Assembly: GCA_019417325.1 (NCBI GenBank)
Contig: DXVO01000026.1
Span: forward strand, 22,610 to 86,609
Length of the DNA: 64,000 nt
DNA from: Parabacteroides sp.
GTDB taxonomy: Bacteria > Bacteroidota > Bacteroidia > Bacteroidales > Tannerellaceae
Direction: 5' to 3'
Of the stretch, positions 42,022 to 51,274 are shown piece by piece (the first letter of the stretch is position 1; the number at the start of each line of letters is the position of its first letter). The translations under genes and the position numbers were made by a program. The notes beneath the pieces were generated by a model. That model was given only the letters and a program-made list of their open reading frames with translations. It was not told the DNA's origin and did no database searches.

Positions 42022-42023
42022 GT

Positions 42024-45020
42024 TTATAACGTCTTCTTAATTTCTGTTTCTTCGTATGCTTCGATAATATCGCCTACCTGGATATCATTGTAGTTTACTA
42101 AGTTCAAACCACAATCCAGCCCGGCTACCACTTCCTTCACATCGTCCTTGAAACGTTTCAGGGATTCCAACTCGCCGGAGTGGACTACGATACCGTCGCG
42201 GATTACGCGCACCTTGTTCGTACGTTTGATTTTGCCTTCACGTACCATACATCCGGCAATCGTACCGACCTTGGTAATCTTGAACACTTGCAATACTTCC
42301 ACATTGGCGGTAATCTCTTCCTTGATTTCCGGAGAAAGCATCCCTTCCATTGCGCTCTTCACCTCTTCGATTGCGTCATAGATGATTGAGTACAGACGGA
42401 TTTCAACGCCTTCCTTATCAGCCATACGGCGAGCCGGCAATGCAGGACGAACCTGGAAACCGATGATGATAGCGTTTGAAGCGGCAGCCAACACAACATC
42501 CGATTCGGATATCTGGCCGACAGCCTTGTGGATTACGTTCACCTGGATTTCTTCGGTAGACAGACGGATTAACGAGTCGGACAATGCCTCTACGGAACCG
42601 TCCACGTCACCCTTCACGATTACGTTCAGTTCCTGGAAGTTACCAACTGCGATACGGCGTCCGATATCATCCAGCGTAAGCATCTTCTGGGTACGCAGAC
42701 CCAATTCACGCTGCAACTGTTCGCGGCGGTTGGCTATTTCGCGGGCTTCCTGTTCGGTTTCCAATACATTAAACGTATCACCTGCCTGGGGAGCACCGTT
42801 CAGACCGAGGATTAATACCGGTTCGGAAGGACCTGCTTTTTCCACACGTTGGTTACGTTCGTTGAACATCGCCTTGATGCGTCCGTGGTGGGTACCGGCA
42901 AGTACGATGTCGCCGACTTCCAGTGTTCCGTTTTCCACCAGGATGGTAGAAACATATCCGCGTCCCTTATCCAGGGAAGATTCGATGATGGAACCTACTG
43001 CGCGTCTCTTCGGATTTGCTTTCAGGTCCAGAAGGTCTGCTTCCAGCAATACCTTTTCAAGCAGTTCCTCTACGCCCATGCCTTTCTTGGCAGAGATTTC
43101 CTGGCTCTGGTATTTACCGCCCCAGTCTTCCACCAGATAGTTCATATTGGCAAGCTCTTCCTTGATTTTCTCAGGGTTAGCATGCGGTTTATCTATCTTA
43201 TTGATGGCAAAAACGATAGGTACGCCGGCAGCGGAAGCATGGTTGATTGCTTCGATGGTCTGCGGCATGACGTTATCGTCGGCAGCTACAATAATAATTG
43301 CGATATCCGTTACTTTGGCACCGCGGGCACGCATGGCGGTAAACGCTTCGTGACCCGGAGTATCCAGGAAGGTGATACGGCGTCCGTTCTGCAACTTCAC
43401 ATTGTAAGCACCGATGTGCTGTGTGATACCTCCGGCTTCACCGGCGATTACGTTTGCTTTACGGATATTGTCCAGCAATGAAGTTTTACCGTGGTCGACG
43501 TGTCCCATCACTGTTACGATAGGCGGACGTGCTACCCAGTCTTCTTCATTATCGTCTTCTTCATTTTCCTTGATGGCCTCGACTACTTCGGCACTTACAT
43601 ATTCAGTCTTGAAACCGAATTCTTCAGCCACGATATTGATAGTTTCCGCATCCAGGCGTTGGTTGATTGATACCATGATACCGATGCTCATGCAAGTAGC
43701 GATAACTTTGGTAACAGGGACATCCATCATGTTAGCAAGGTCGTTTGCTGTAACGAACTCCGTCAACTTCAGGGTTTTGCTTTCCATTTCCTCCTGTTCC
43801 AACAATTCGTGTTCACGCTTTTGCACGGCATCACGTTTGTCGCGGCGGTATTTGGCCCCCTTGTTATTCTTATTGCCCTTGTTGGTCAAACGGGCCAACG
43901 TTTCCTTAATCTGCTTCTGTACATCCTCTTCGCTGACTTCGGCTTTTACCGGTTTCTTCAACCGGGGCTTGCGGTCGTCGTGCGGACGGCTCGGACGTGT
44001 ATTTGTTCCCGGGGTGTTGTTTACATCTACCCGGTCTTTCTTTATACGGTTACGTTTTTTCTTTTCCCCGTTAGCGTCGCCAGGTTTTGCTGTAGCGGAG
44101 GCAGTAGCCGGTTTCTGTACACCGTCTTTATTCGGTTTGTTGAAACCGCCGCCCTGTTGTCCGGGTTTATTATTGGAAAAACGTTCACGCTTGTCGTCGC
44201 GTTCTTTTTTACGCTCTTCCTTTGTCTTCTTTTTAGGACGGGTAGATTGATTCAATGCATTCAGGTCAATCTTGCCGGTTACCTTGATTTTAGACTCAAA
44301 CTTCGGAGTATTCAAACGGAACAATCCTTCTCCCGAAGCAGCTTCTTCTGTTTCAGACGGACGATTTCCGACTTCCGCATTACCGGTTTCAGCTTTTACC
44401 GGCGTTTTTGCATATTCCGTTTTCTCTACTTCTACAGGTTCCTTTTCCACTTTTATCACTTTTACTTCTTTTTTCACCACTGGCGGCTGTATTGCTTCTA
44501 CCTTTTCCGGTGTTTTTTCCGGCACGATGACAACTTTCTTCGGTGCCTCTATCGGCTCCTTCGACGGAGCGGCAACGGGAGCCGTAGGAGCAGGAGCAGC
44601 TACAGAGGCGGCTTCCTTCTTTTCTACGGGAGCAGAAACGGGGACAGTCTTTTCCGCTACCGGAGTTGCTTTAACTTCTTCGGTAGCATCCTGTTTTTTA
44701 TATTTCTTATCCAGATCAATCCGGCCTTTCGTTACAATTTTAGGCTTGAATTCATCCGGTATTACGGTCTTAATTTCCGAACTCTTCTCTTCTTTCACAG
44801 AAGAATCCTTATGGGGACGTGCCAATACGGCACGCTCACGCTCAAAATTTGTGTCCGGTAAATCTTTTCCAAACTCTTTTACGAGCAAAGCATACTGTTC
44901 ATCACTGATTCTCGTGTTGGGATTATCCTCAACCGAAAACCCTTTCTTATGCAGGAACTCAACAACCGTATTGATTCCTACGTTCAATTTTCTTTGTACT
45001 TGTATTAATTTTATAGGCAT
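42024..45020 (-). CDS. infB: Translation initiation factor IF-2
   Basis: 998 residues. An IF2-N helix (NVGINTVVEFLHKKGFS) is followed by about 380 residues of low-complexity Lys/Glu/Pro/Ala linker, then a second IF2-N-like domain (LTEFVTANDLANMMDVPV). The GTPase has G1 GHVDHGKTS, G3 DTPGHEAF and G4 NKID. Domains II, C1 and C2 follow to EETEIKKTL. It places fMet-tRNA in the ribosomal P site and drives subunit joining. The long linker explains the size above E. coli's 890. It lies 20 bases after nusA. Confidence 0.97.
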   Translation of the reverse strand: MPIKLIQVQRKLNVGINTVVEFLHKKGFSVEDNPNTRISDEQYALLVKEFGKDLPDTNFERERAVLARPHKDSSVKEEKSSEIKTVIPDEFKPKIVTKGRIDLDKKYKKQDATEEVKATPVAEKTVPVSAPVEKKEAASVAAPAPTAPVAAPSKEPIEAPKKVVIVPEKTPEKVEAIQPPVVKKEVKVIKVEKEPVEVEKTEYAKTPVKAETGNAEVGNRPSETEEAASGEGLFRLNTPKFESKIKVTGKIDLNALNQSTRPKKKTKEERKKERDDKRERFSNNKPGQQGGGFNKPNKDGVQKPATASATAKPGDANGEKKKRNRIKKDRVDVNNTPGTNTRPSRPHDDRKPRLKKPVKAEVSEEDVQKQIKETLARLTNKGNKNNKGAKYRRDKRDAVQKREHELLEQEEMESKTLKLTEFVTANDLANMMDVPVTKVIATCMSIGIMVSINQRLDAETINIVAEEFGFKTEYVSAEVVEAIKENEEDDNEEDWVARPPIVTVMGHVDHGKTSLLDNIRKANVIAGEAGGITQHIGAYNVKLQNGRRITFLDTPGHEAFTAMRARGAKVTDIAIIIVAADDNVMPQTIEAINHASAAGVPIVFAINKIDKPHANPEKIKEELANMNYLVEDWGGKYQSQEISAKKGMGVEELLEKVLLEADLLDLKANPKRRAVGSIIESSLDKGRGYVSTILVENGTLEVGDIVLAGTHHGRIKAMFNERNQRVEKAGPSEPVLILGLNGAPQAGDTFNVLETEQEAREIANRREQLQRELGLRTQKMLTLDDIGRRIAVGNFQELNVIVKGDVDGSVEALSDSLIRLSTEEIQVNVIHKAVGQISESDVVLAAASNAIIIGFQVRPALPARRMADKEGVEIRLYSIIYDAIEEVKSAMEGMLSPEIKEEITANVEVLQVFKITKVGTIAGCMVREGKIKRTNKVRVIRDGIVVHSGELESLKRFKDDVKEVVAGLDCGLNLVNYNDIQVGDIIEAYEETEIKKTL

Positions 45021-45040
45021 ATCTAACTTTGTCGTAATAC

Positions 45041-46312
45041 TTATTCTTCACTTTCACCTTCTTCTTCAAATTCGGCGGATAATATAGCCAGCACTTCATC
45101 TACTGTCTGTTCTTCCAGATCGGCACGCTCCAGAATTTCACTCCGATCCATAGCCAGTACACTCTTTGCGGTATAGCAACCGATATTCTTCAGGGCATCG
45201 ATTACCCAAGAATCGATTTCATCCGAGAATTCATCCAGATAGATATCTTCTTCATCTGCACCTTCCACATCGCGGAATACATCGATTGTATATTCTGTCA
45301 ACAGACAAGCCAGTTTAATATTTAAACCGCCTTTACCGATTGCCAGCGAAACTTCTTCCGGACGCAGATAAACTTCAGCTTTATGCTCTTCTTCGTTCAC
45401 ACGGATAGAAGATATTTTAGCGGGGCTCAATGCACGTTGTATAAACAGTGCGACATTGGCTGTGTAATTGATAACGTCGATATTTTCGTTTCTCAATTCA
45501 CGTACGATGCCATGGATACGGGAACCTTTCATTCCGACGCAGGCACCAACCGGGTCGATACGGTCATCATAAGATTCTACTGCGACTTTGGCACGTTCTC
45601 CCGGGATACGGGCGATTGCCTTAATGGTAATCAGTCCATCGTTAATTTCAGGTACTTCCAGTTCGAACAAACGTTGCAAGAACATTTTGTCCGTACGTGA
45701 AAGGATAATCTTCGGATTATTGTTGAAGTTATCCACCCGCTGTACAATCGCACGAACGGTTTCACCCTTGCGGTAGAAATCGGAAGGGATTTGTTCGGAT
45801 TTCGGGAGCAGCAACTCATTACCCTCGTCGTCCAGCAACAAGATTTCCTTTTTCCATACCTGATACACATCGGCAGCAATAATATGACCGATTTTATCTT
45901 TGTATTTAGCAAACAAACTATCCTTCTGCAATTCAAGTATCTTAGAAGCCAATGTCTGGCGCAGGTTCAGAATGGCACGACGTCCGAAGCCTGCGAAGTT
46001 AACCTCGTCGGTTACCTCTTCACCTACTTCACAGTCTGCATCAATCTTACGAGCCTCAGTCAATGTAAGCTGAAGGTTCGGATCTTCCAGTTCATCGTCA
46101 GCTACTACCGTACGGTTGCGCCAGATTTCGAAGTCTCCTTTTTCAGGATTGATGATCACATCATAATTTTCGTCCGTACCAAACATTTTGGCAATCACAT
46201 TACGGAAGGAATCTTCCAACACGCTGATCATCGTATCCTTGTCTATATTCTTCAACTCCTTGAACTCAGCAAGGGTATCAATCATACTGATTGTTTCCTC
46301 TTTCTTGGCCAT
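45041..46312 (-). CDS. nusA: Transcription termination/antitermination factor NusA
   Basis: 423 residues. RNA-polymerase-binding N-terminal domain (about 1-125), S1 domain (about 130-200), KH1 with SYDDRIDPVGACVGMKGSR and KH2 with LAIGKGGLNIKLA. An acidic tail EFEEEGESEE follows, without the two E. coli acidic repeats. It modulates pausing and termination. It lies between rimP (6-base gap) and infB (20-base gap), the widely conserved order. Confidence 0.97.
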   Translation of the reverse strand: MAKKEETISMIDTLAEFKELKNIDKDTMISVLEDSFRNVIAKMFGTDENYDVIINPEKGDFEIWRNRTVVADDELEDPNLQLTLTEARKIDADCEVGEEVTDEVNFAGFGRRAILNLRQTLASKILELQKDSLFAKYKDKIGHIIAADVYQVWKKEILLLDDEGNELLLPKSEQIPSDFYRKGETVRAIVQRVDNFNNNPKIILSRTDKMFLQRLFELEVPEINDGLITIKAIARIPGERAKVAVESYDDRIDPVGACVGMKGSRIHGIVRELRNENIDVINYTANVALFIQRALSPAKISSIRVNEEEHKAEVYLRPEEVSLAIGKGGLNIKLACLLTEYTIDVFRDVEGADEEDIYLDEFSDEIDSWVIDALKNIGCYTAKSVLAMDRSEILERADLEEQTVDEVLAILSAEFEEEGESEE

Positions 46313-46318
46313 AATCTT

Positions 46319-46786
46319 TTACTTAAATCTTATTAGATATTTTGTATATTTTATTTCATCGAATGTATACGGTTGGTCTTCCGTAACGGTAACCTTGCGT
46401 TTGGCACCTTCCGGCTTTATCTGTTTTTCGATCGTTATCACCACACCCTTTTCGTCGGCAGCTTTCAGCACACCGGCAAGTTTGGCACCGTTCTTTAACA
46501 GCATTTCAACTTCATTACCAATATTTTTCTGATATTGACGAAGAATCTTAAACGGGGCTGTTATTCCTGCGGAACCTACCTCCAGTTCAAAATCTTCCTT
46601 ATCCCTATCCAAATGAGCTTCCACGTAACGGCTTAGTTCAACACAGTCATCAATACAGACACCCTCATCATTGTCTATCTCTATGATAATCAAGTTACCA
46701 GGTTTAATCACTACGTCTACCAAATAATTTCCGGATGAAGCTAATTTCTCTTCTACCAGTTGGCTTATCAGATCCTTTTCAATCAT
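46319..46786 (-). CDS. rimP: Ribosome maturation factor RimP
   Basis: 155 residues from the ATG at 46786 (MIEKDLISQLVEEKL); an ATG two codons earlier at 46792 is also possible. N-terminal domain motif IIIEIDNDEGVCIDDCVELSR and VGSAGITAPFK, C-terminal SH3-like half with LKNGAKLAGVLKAADEKG. RimP helps 30S assembly. First gene of the rimP-nusA-infB-cvpA-suf unit, with its promoter at 46853-46860 and a stable hairpin in its short leader. Confidence 0.95.
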   Translation of the reverse strand: MIEKDLISQLVEEKLASSGNYLVDVVIKPGNLIIIEIDNDEGVCIDDCVELSRYVEAHLDRDKEDFELEVGSAGITAPFKILRQYQKNIGNEVEMLLKNGAKLAGVLKAADEKGVVITIEKQIKPEGAKRKVTVTEDQPYTFDEIKYTKYLIRFK

Positions 46787-46801
46787 ATACATATAGTTAA
46801 G

Positions 46802-46860
46802 AACAAAAGGAGGGGACTACCCGCCCCCTCCTCATCTTCGCTTAATCGCCTGCAAATATA
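46802..46860 (-). promoter_or_regulatory. rimP operon promoter and leader hairpin
   Basis: TATATTTG on the minus strand at 46853-46860. Downstream in the transcript GGAGGGG and CCCCTCC (46825-46831 and 46809-46815) form a GC-rich hairpin followed by TTTTGTTC. It has the shape of an attenuator within about 45 bases of the predicted transcript start and just before the rimP start. Confidence 0.55.
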
Positions 46861-46917
46861 CAAATAATCAGTGAGTTTTCAAATAATTATTATTTTTTTA
46901 TTCATTGTCCGGCAGGA

Positions 46918-46949
46918 TTTGGGTATATGGCATGCAAACACTATCTTTA
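46918..46949 (+). promoter_or_regulatory. Promoter of the thiamine operon
   Basis: TTTG at 46918-46921 and TATCTTTA at 46942-46949, spacing 20, immediately before the riboswitch. Confidence 0.6.
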
Positions 46950-46954
46950 CGGCC

Positions 46955-47042
46955 TGAATACAAGGGGTGCTTATGGCTATACGCCACAGGCTGAGAACAT
47001 ACCCATATTACCTGTACGGATAATGCCGGCGTAGGGAAAAGC
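46955..47042 (+). ncRNA. TPP riboswitch (THI element)
   Basis: Conserved TPP aptamer segments appear in order: ACAAGGGGTGC, CAGGCTGAGA, ATACCC, ACCTG, then GATAATGCCGGCGTAGGGAA. It lies between a promoter and the TonB-dependent receptor gene, with the riboswitch end about 88 bases before the ATG. Binding of thiamine pyrophosphate should shut off the downstream uptake operon. The downstream genes are a receptor, PnuT and thiamine pyrophosphokinase, which fits exactly. The expression platform was not resolved. Confidence 0.93.
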
Positions 47043-47129
47043 AAGTCATTACGGCTTCATGGTATACATCCTCACTCAACACTCCTCTCCTATTCGTTTA
47101 ATTCATTTATTTAAACAAAAAGACTAAGG

Positions 47130-49349
47130 ATGAAAAGTGTATTAATGATCACCGCCGGAGTACTGGCGGTATGTACTGTCGAAGGCAAACAATCCGAACC
47201 TGTCGACTCGTTGAAAATTTCAAAAAATATTCCATTAGAGGAAGTGGTGATAACTGCCACCCGGGTTTCAAAAGGGACACCCGTCGCATACAGTGAAATA
47301 TCCAGGAAAGAACTGAACAAACGGAATGACGGGCAAGGTATTCCCTTCCTGCTCCTCCAGTCGCCATCCGTCATTATGACTTCGGATGCAGGGACAGGTA
47401 TCGGCTATTCTGGCTTCAGGGTCCGCGGGACAGATGCAAACCGTATCAATATTACAGTAAACGGGGTACCGGTCAACGACTCCGAATCGCATACCGTATT
47501 CTGGGTTAATATGCCGGATTTTGCCTCTTCCGTTGATAATATCCAGATTCAACGCGGGGCCGGCACTTCGACAAACGGTGCTGCTGCATTCGGCGCCACC
47601 GTTGCTATGCAGACTCAGAAACCGGATTTAAAACCTTACGGTATCTATTCTGTTTCAGCGGGTTCGTTCGGTACAGTAAAAAACACGGTACAAGGCGGTA
47701 CCGGACTTCTTTACGACCATTTTGTGTTTGATGCCCGTTATTCCAATATCCGGAGCGACGGATTTATAGACCGGGCTTCCGCCAACATGCATTCTTATTT
47801 TGTTTCCGCAGCCTACTACGGAGCAAATACTTTAATCCGCTTCCAGACATTCGGGAGCGATGAACGAACGTACCAGGCATGGACCGGAGTTCCTTCTTCC
47901 ATGCTGGAAACAAACCGTACGTATAACCCCTGCGGTGAATATGAAGAAAACGGAGTAACCAAATACTACGATAACCAAACCGACAATTACAAACAACAAA
48001 ACTACCATCTGTCGGCAAGCCAGCGTCTCGGGGACTACTGGAATATGAATCTGACGCTTCACTATACACATGGGGAAGGCTATTACGAAGATTATAAGGC
48101 AAAAGCGAAATTTAAAAGCTATAAACTCCAACCGTATATAAACAGCAATGGCGAAACAGTTACCAAATCCGATCTGGTACGACGTAAATGGCTGGATAAC
48201 GATTTTTATGGGGCCGTATACAGTGCCAACTACCAGACCGAACGGTTGAACTTCTCATTCGGTGCTGCCGTAAACAAATATATAGGCGGTCATTTCGGAC
48301 GTGTCATGTGGGTAAAAAGTGCAGAAAACCTGCCACAACCCGACTATGAATATTATCGCAATACCGGAAATAAGCTCGATTACAATACGTATGCGAAAGC
48401 AAATTACCAGTTCCACCCCTATTTCAACGGTTATATCGATATGCAATACCGGGGCATCCACTACACAATAAAAGGAAGTGACGACAAAGCTGGCGACCAT
48501 GTCAACGTAGATAAATACTGGAACTTTTTCAATCCGAAAGCGGGTGTTAATTTCCGGAAAGGAGGACACAATGCTTTTGTTTCTTTTGCCGTAGCCAATC
48601 GCGAACCCAACCGCGACAACTTCACCGAAGCAGGTCCCGACGAACGTCCCCTACATGAAACGCTATACGATTATGAAGTGGGATATAGTTTCAGCAATCC
48701 CCGTTTCCATGCCGGAGCCAACCTCTATTATATGGACTACAACAACCAATTGATTCTGACAGGCAAAATCAGTGAAATCGGCGAAGCACTCACTTCCAAT
48801 ATCAAGGATAGTTACCGGATGGGAATCGAACTGACGGGAGGCGTAAAAATTACCCGGTGGCTGGAATGGAACGGGAACGTGACTTTCAGCCGGAACAGAA
48901 TAAAAGACTTCACCGAAACGCTGCAAAATTTTGATGCCGATTGGAATCCTGTCCCAGGTCAGGAAGAAGTTAAAAATTATCTGGGGACAACCCGAATTGC
49001 TTTTTCGCCGGATATTATTGCCAACAGCATGTTCAGCTTCTACTGGAAAGGCCTGAGTGTAGGCTTCAATTCTCAGTATGTAAGCCGCCAGTATATAGAC
49101 AATACTTCCAGTAAAGAGCGCTCCATCGACCCTTATTTTGTCAACAGCTTGCAAATAGGTTACATATTCAAGCCTAAATTCATGAAAGAGATTGGCTTAG
49201 ACCTGGCTGTCAATAATCTTTTCAATGAACAATATGAGACAAATGCATGGGTTTACTCGGCTATTGTAGATGGCAAACGTTACAAAGAAGATGGGTATTT
49301 CTGTCAGGCAGGTATTAATGCCATGGCCAGAGTAACTTTCAAATTTTAA
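47130..49349 (+). CDS. TonB-dependent outer-membrane receptor for thiamine
   Basis: 739 residues. A short signal peptide (MKSVLMITAGVLAVCTVEG) is followed by a plug domain (EEVVITATRVSKGTPVAYSE, RVRGTDANRINITVNGVPVND, IQRGAGTSTNGAAAFGATV) and a 22-strand-type barrel ending in GINAMARVTFKF with terminal Phe. There is no SusC-type N-terminal carboxypeptidase-like domain. Substrate is inferred from the TPP riboswitch in its leader and the downstream thiamine genes: thiamine or its phosphates. It is the first gene of the operon, 4 bases before pnuT. Confidence 0.92.
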   Translation: MKSVLMITAGVLAVCTVEGKQSEPVDSLKISKNIPLEEVVITATRVSKGTPVAYSEISRKELNKRNDGQGIPFLLLQSPSVIMTSDAGTGIGYSGFRVRGTDANRINITVNGVPVNDSESHTVFWVNMPDFASSVDNIQIQRGAGTSTNGAAAFGATVAMQTQKPDLKPYGIYSVSAGSFGTVKNTVQGGTGLLYDHFVFDARYSNIRSDGFIDRASANMHSYFVSAAYYGANTLIRFQTFGSDERTYQAWTGVPSSMLETNRTYNPCGEYEENGVTKYYDNQTDNYKQQNYHLSASQRLGDYWNMNLTLHYTHGEGYYEDYKAKAKFKSYKLQPYINSNGETVTKSDLVRRKWLDNDFYGAVYSANYQTERLNFSFGAAVNKYIGGHFGRVMWVKSAENLPQPDYEYYRNTGNKLDYNTYAKANYQFHPYFNGYIDMQYRGIHYTIKGSDDKAGDHVNVDKYWNFFNPKAGVNFRKGGHNAFVSFAVANREPNRDNFTEAGPDERPLHETLYDYEVGYSFSNPRFHAGANLYYMDYNNQLILTGKISEIGEALTSNIKDSYRMGIELTGGVKITRWLEWNGNVTFSRNRIKDFTETLQNFDADWNPVPGQEEVKNYLGTTRIAFSPDIIANSMFSFYWKGLSVGFNSQYVSRQYIDNTSSKERSIDPYFVNSLQIGYIFKPKFMKEIGLDLAVNNLFNEQYETNAWVYSAIVDGKRYKEDGYFCQAGINAMARVTFKF

Positions 49350-49353
49350 CTGG

Positions 49354-49968
49354 ATGGAACATTTTCTTGAATATTTCGGTGTATTAACGGGACTGCTTTA
49401 TTTATTGCTCGAAATAAAGCAGCACCGCGCCATGTGGGTAGTAGGGTTTACCACCTCCCTCGTCTATGTCTTTGTATTTTTCTTTTCTAAGATTTATGCA
49501 GATATGGGGCTGAATGTTTATTACACAGCCATCAGCGTTTATGGTTTCTGGCAATGGACCCGGAAAAATAAACTTCAGGAGAAAGAGGAATCACAACAGC
49601 AAGACAGTTCTTCCGAAAAGATATTGTACCGCCATGCAACTTTGAAATTACTGGCAGGTATCTGTTTTGTCATACTTGCTATCTACGGATTCCTTTTTTA
49701 CATCTTATATACATTTACGGATTCACCCATACCATCAGGAGACGCATTTACCACAGCAGTCGGGATTGTTGCCACCTGGATGCTTGCACGGCGCATTATC
49801 GAGCACTGGATATTTTGGGTCATCGTAAATTTCGTTTCAGTATATCTTTATTACCTTCGCGGATTATATCCCACCATGTTCCTTTATACCTGCTACGGAT
49901 TACTTGCCATAGTCGGATTATATACATGGAAAAAGAAAGGAATCAATACAAATGACAGCACCTTATAA
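49354..49968 (+). CDS. pnuT: PnuT thiamine transporter (PnuC family)
   Basis: 204 residues with about seven membrane helices and PnuC-family motifs near the N-terminus (GLLYLLLEIKQHRAMWVVG) and SVYGFWQWTRK. Vitamin transporters of this family move substrate by facilitated diffusion, trapped by phosphorylation in the cell. The context (TPP riboswitch, thiamine pyrophosphokinase overlapping by 17 bases) assigns thiamine, i.e. PnuT, rather than nicotinamide riboside. Confidence 0.9.
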   Translation: MEHFLEYFGVLTGLLYLLLEIKQHRAMWVVGFTTSLVYVFVFFFSKIYADMGLNVYYTAISVYGFWQWTRKNKLQEKEESQQQDSSSEKILYRHATLKLLAGICFVILAIYGFLFYILYTFTDSPIPSGDAFTTAVGIVATWMLARRIIEHWIFWVIVNFVSVYLYYLRGLYPTMFLYTCYGLLAIVGLYTWKKKGINTNDSTL

Positions 49969-50587
49969 TTGCGTAATCATGGCAAACGGCAGTTTTCCTG
50001 AAACAAGCCTGCCACTGGAAATGCTTCGCAAGGCATCCTTCATTATTGCCTGCGACGGGGCTACGGGAGCATTACATGAAGCAGGAATCATTCCAGATGC
50101 CATAGTCGGCGACCTGGACAGCATCCCGGCACCTTTCCGCCAGCTTTATGCTGACCGTATACATATCGTAGAAGATCAGGAAATCAACGACCTGACCAAA
50201 GCCGTCCGCTATGCCCACTCCATCGGCCAGCAAGAGGTGCTGATACTTGGTGCCACCGGGCTAAGGGAAGACCATACACTGGGAAATATCTCCTTGCTTA
50301 TGGACTATGCTTCCATATTCCGGAAAGTCGAGATGCTATCCGACTATGGACAATTCACCCCGCTTTTGCAAACCGCTACGCTGCAAAGCCATCCCGGACA
50401 ACAGGTATCCATTTTCTCCATGTATCCTGAAGGGACAATCAGCACAAGCGGACTGAGGTGGCCTATCTGCAACCGGAAACTCACATCCTGGTGGCAAGGT
50501 TCCTTAAACGAAGCTTCCGGAAATGAATTCACTATCGAATTATCCCCCGAAGCCCGGGTGATTGTTTACCGGACCACATGCATATAA
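49952..50587 (+). CDS. Thiamine pyrophosphokinase
   Basis: 211 residues. Converts thiamine plus ATP to thiamine pyrophosphate and so traps imported vitamin. Motifs: ACDGATGAL, VGDLDSIP, DLTKAVRYA, GATGLREDHTLGN and the C-terminal beta domain with SGLRWPICN. Start overlaps pnuT by 17 bases. Last gene of the riboswitch operon. Confidence 0.95.
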   Translation: MTAPYNCVIMANGSFPETSLPLEMLRKASFIIACDGATGALHEAGIIPDAIVGDLDSIPAPFRQLYADRIHIVEDQEINDLTKAVRYAHSIGQQEVLILGATGLREDHTLGNISLLMDYASIFRKVEMLSDYGQFTPLLQTATLQSHPGQQVSIFSMYPEGTISTSGLRWPICNRKLTSWWQGSLNEASGNEFTIELSPEARVIVYRTTCI

Positions 50588-50591
50588 AAAA

Positions 50592-50630
50592 TATCCCGAA
50601 GGCATCTTTTTTGAGATTGCCTTCGGGAAT
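50592..50630 (+). terminator. Hairpin after the thiamine operon
   Basis: TCCCGAAGGCA pairs with TGCCTTCGGGA; the following run is A-rich rather than T-rich, so it may act partly as a 3' end stabiliser. Confidence 0.55.
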
Positions 50631-50699
50631 AAAATACACCCTCAATTTTACAACTTAGTATATAAGCCTCACGGCTTAGTGAATATTTTTCTTTATTTA

Positions 50700-51044
50700 T
50701 TAAGCAGAAAGTTTATTGAGCAATGAAGCTTTCCACTCAATAAAACCCTCAATGTTATTTTCTACCCTGAATTGCAGTTTATCATCTGCAACTTTTTTCA
50801 ACTCTGTTTTGGGAGCCAACGGAAGGCACATATCATCCACGTTGAAATAAGCTTTCATCAAGATGACGTCATAGCCTCCGCCAATAACGGTCTTCACCAA
50901 TGTCACAGGTACGTTCAATTGCGCCAGATAATAAGCAGAACGTTCGTAAGCGCACCATGCATTGTCTTCGAGATACAAGTAGACATCCTGACAGTTGTCC
51001 ACTTCATTCCCTAAAATAGTACTAACATCAAATATGCACTCCAT
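50700..51044 (-). CDS. Small conserved-looking protein of unknown function
   Basis: 114 residues from the ATG at 51044 (MECIFDVSTIL). The longer start at 51083 would begin 2 bases after the promoter element TATATTTG at 51086-51093, so it is rejected. The protein is acidic with no signal peptide or membrane segment; it contains VYLYLEDNAWCAYERSAYYL and a C-terminal NIEGFIEWKASLLNKL. No family is recognised. It is monocistronic between the thiamine operon and the DUF3868 gene. Confidence 0.7.
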   Translation of the reverse strand: MECIFDVSTILGNEVDNCQDVYLYLEDNAWCAYERSAYYLAQLNVPVTLVKTVIGGGYDVILMKAYFNVDDMCLPLAPKTELKKVADDKLQFRVENNIEGFIEWKASLLNKLSA

Positions 51045-51198
51045 GTTACTTTTAATTATACTATACTTTATAAATTCTGACAATGCAAATATATATACTT
51101 TTAAAGCCCGTAGCGGGCTGTAAAAATCTCAATTATCACTGTCAAATCTATCAATCTTCCTTTTTGATAGAAAACTCCCTCTATTTCTACAAAAACAA

Positions 51199-51254
51199 AA
51201 CCATCCGTAAGAACATATACCCCAGTTGCCGGGGAATAATTCTTACGGATGGTT
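51199..51254 (-). terminator. Terminator of the DUF3575/DUF3868 pair
   Basis: A perfect 15-base stem (AACCATCCGTAAGAA and its complement) with an inner CCCC/GGGG pairing, followed on the minus strand by TTTGTTTTTG. Confidence 0.75.
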
Positions 51255-51274
51255 CTTAAATTAATTTCTCAGAA

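Noticed and set aside
43809..44861. 350-codon plus-strand frame opposite infB
   Set aside because: Phe/Arg/Tyr-rich complement of the IF-2 Lys/Glu linker; no real protein features.
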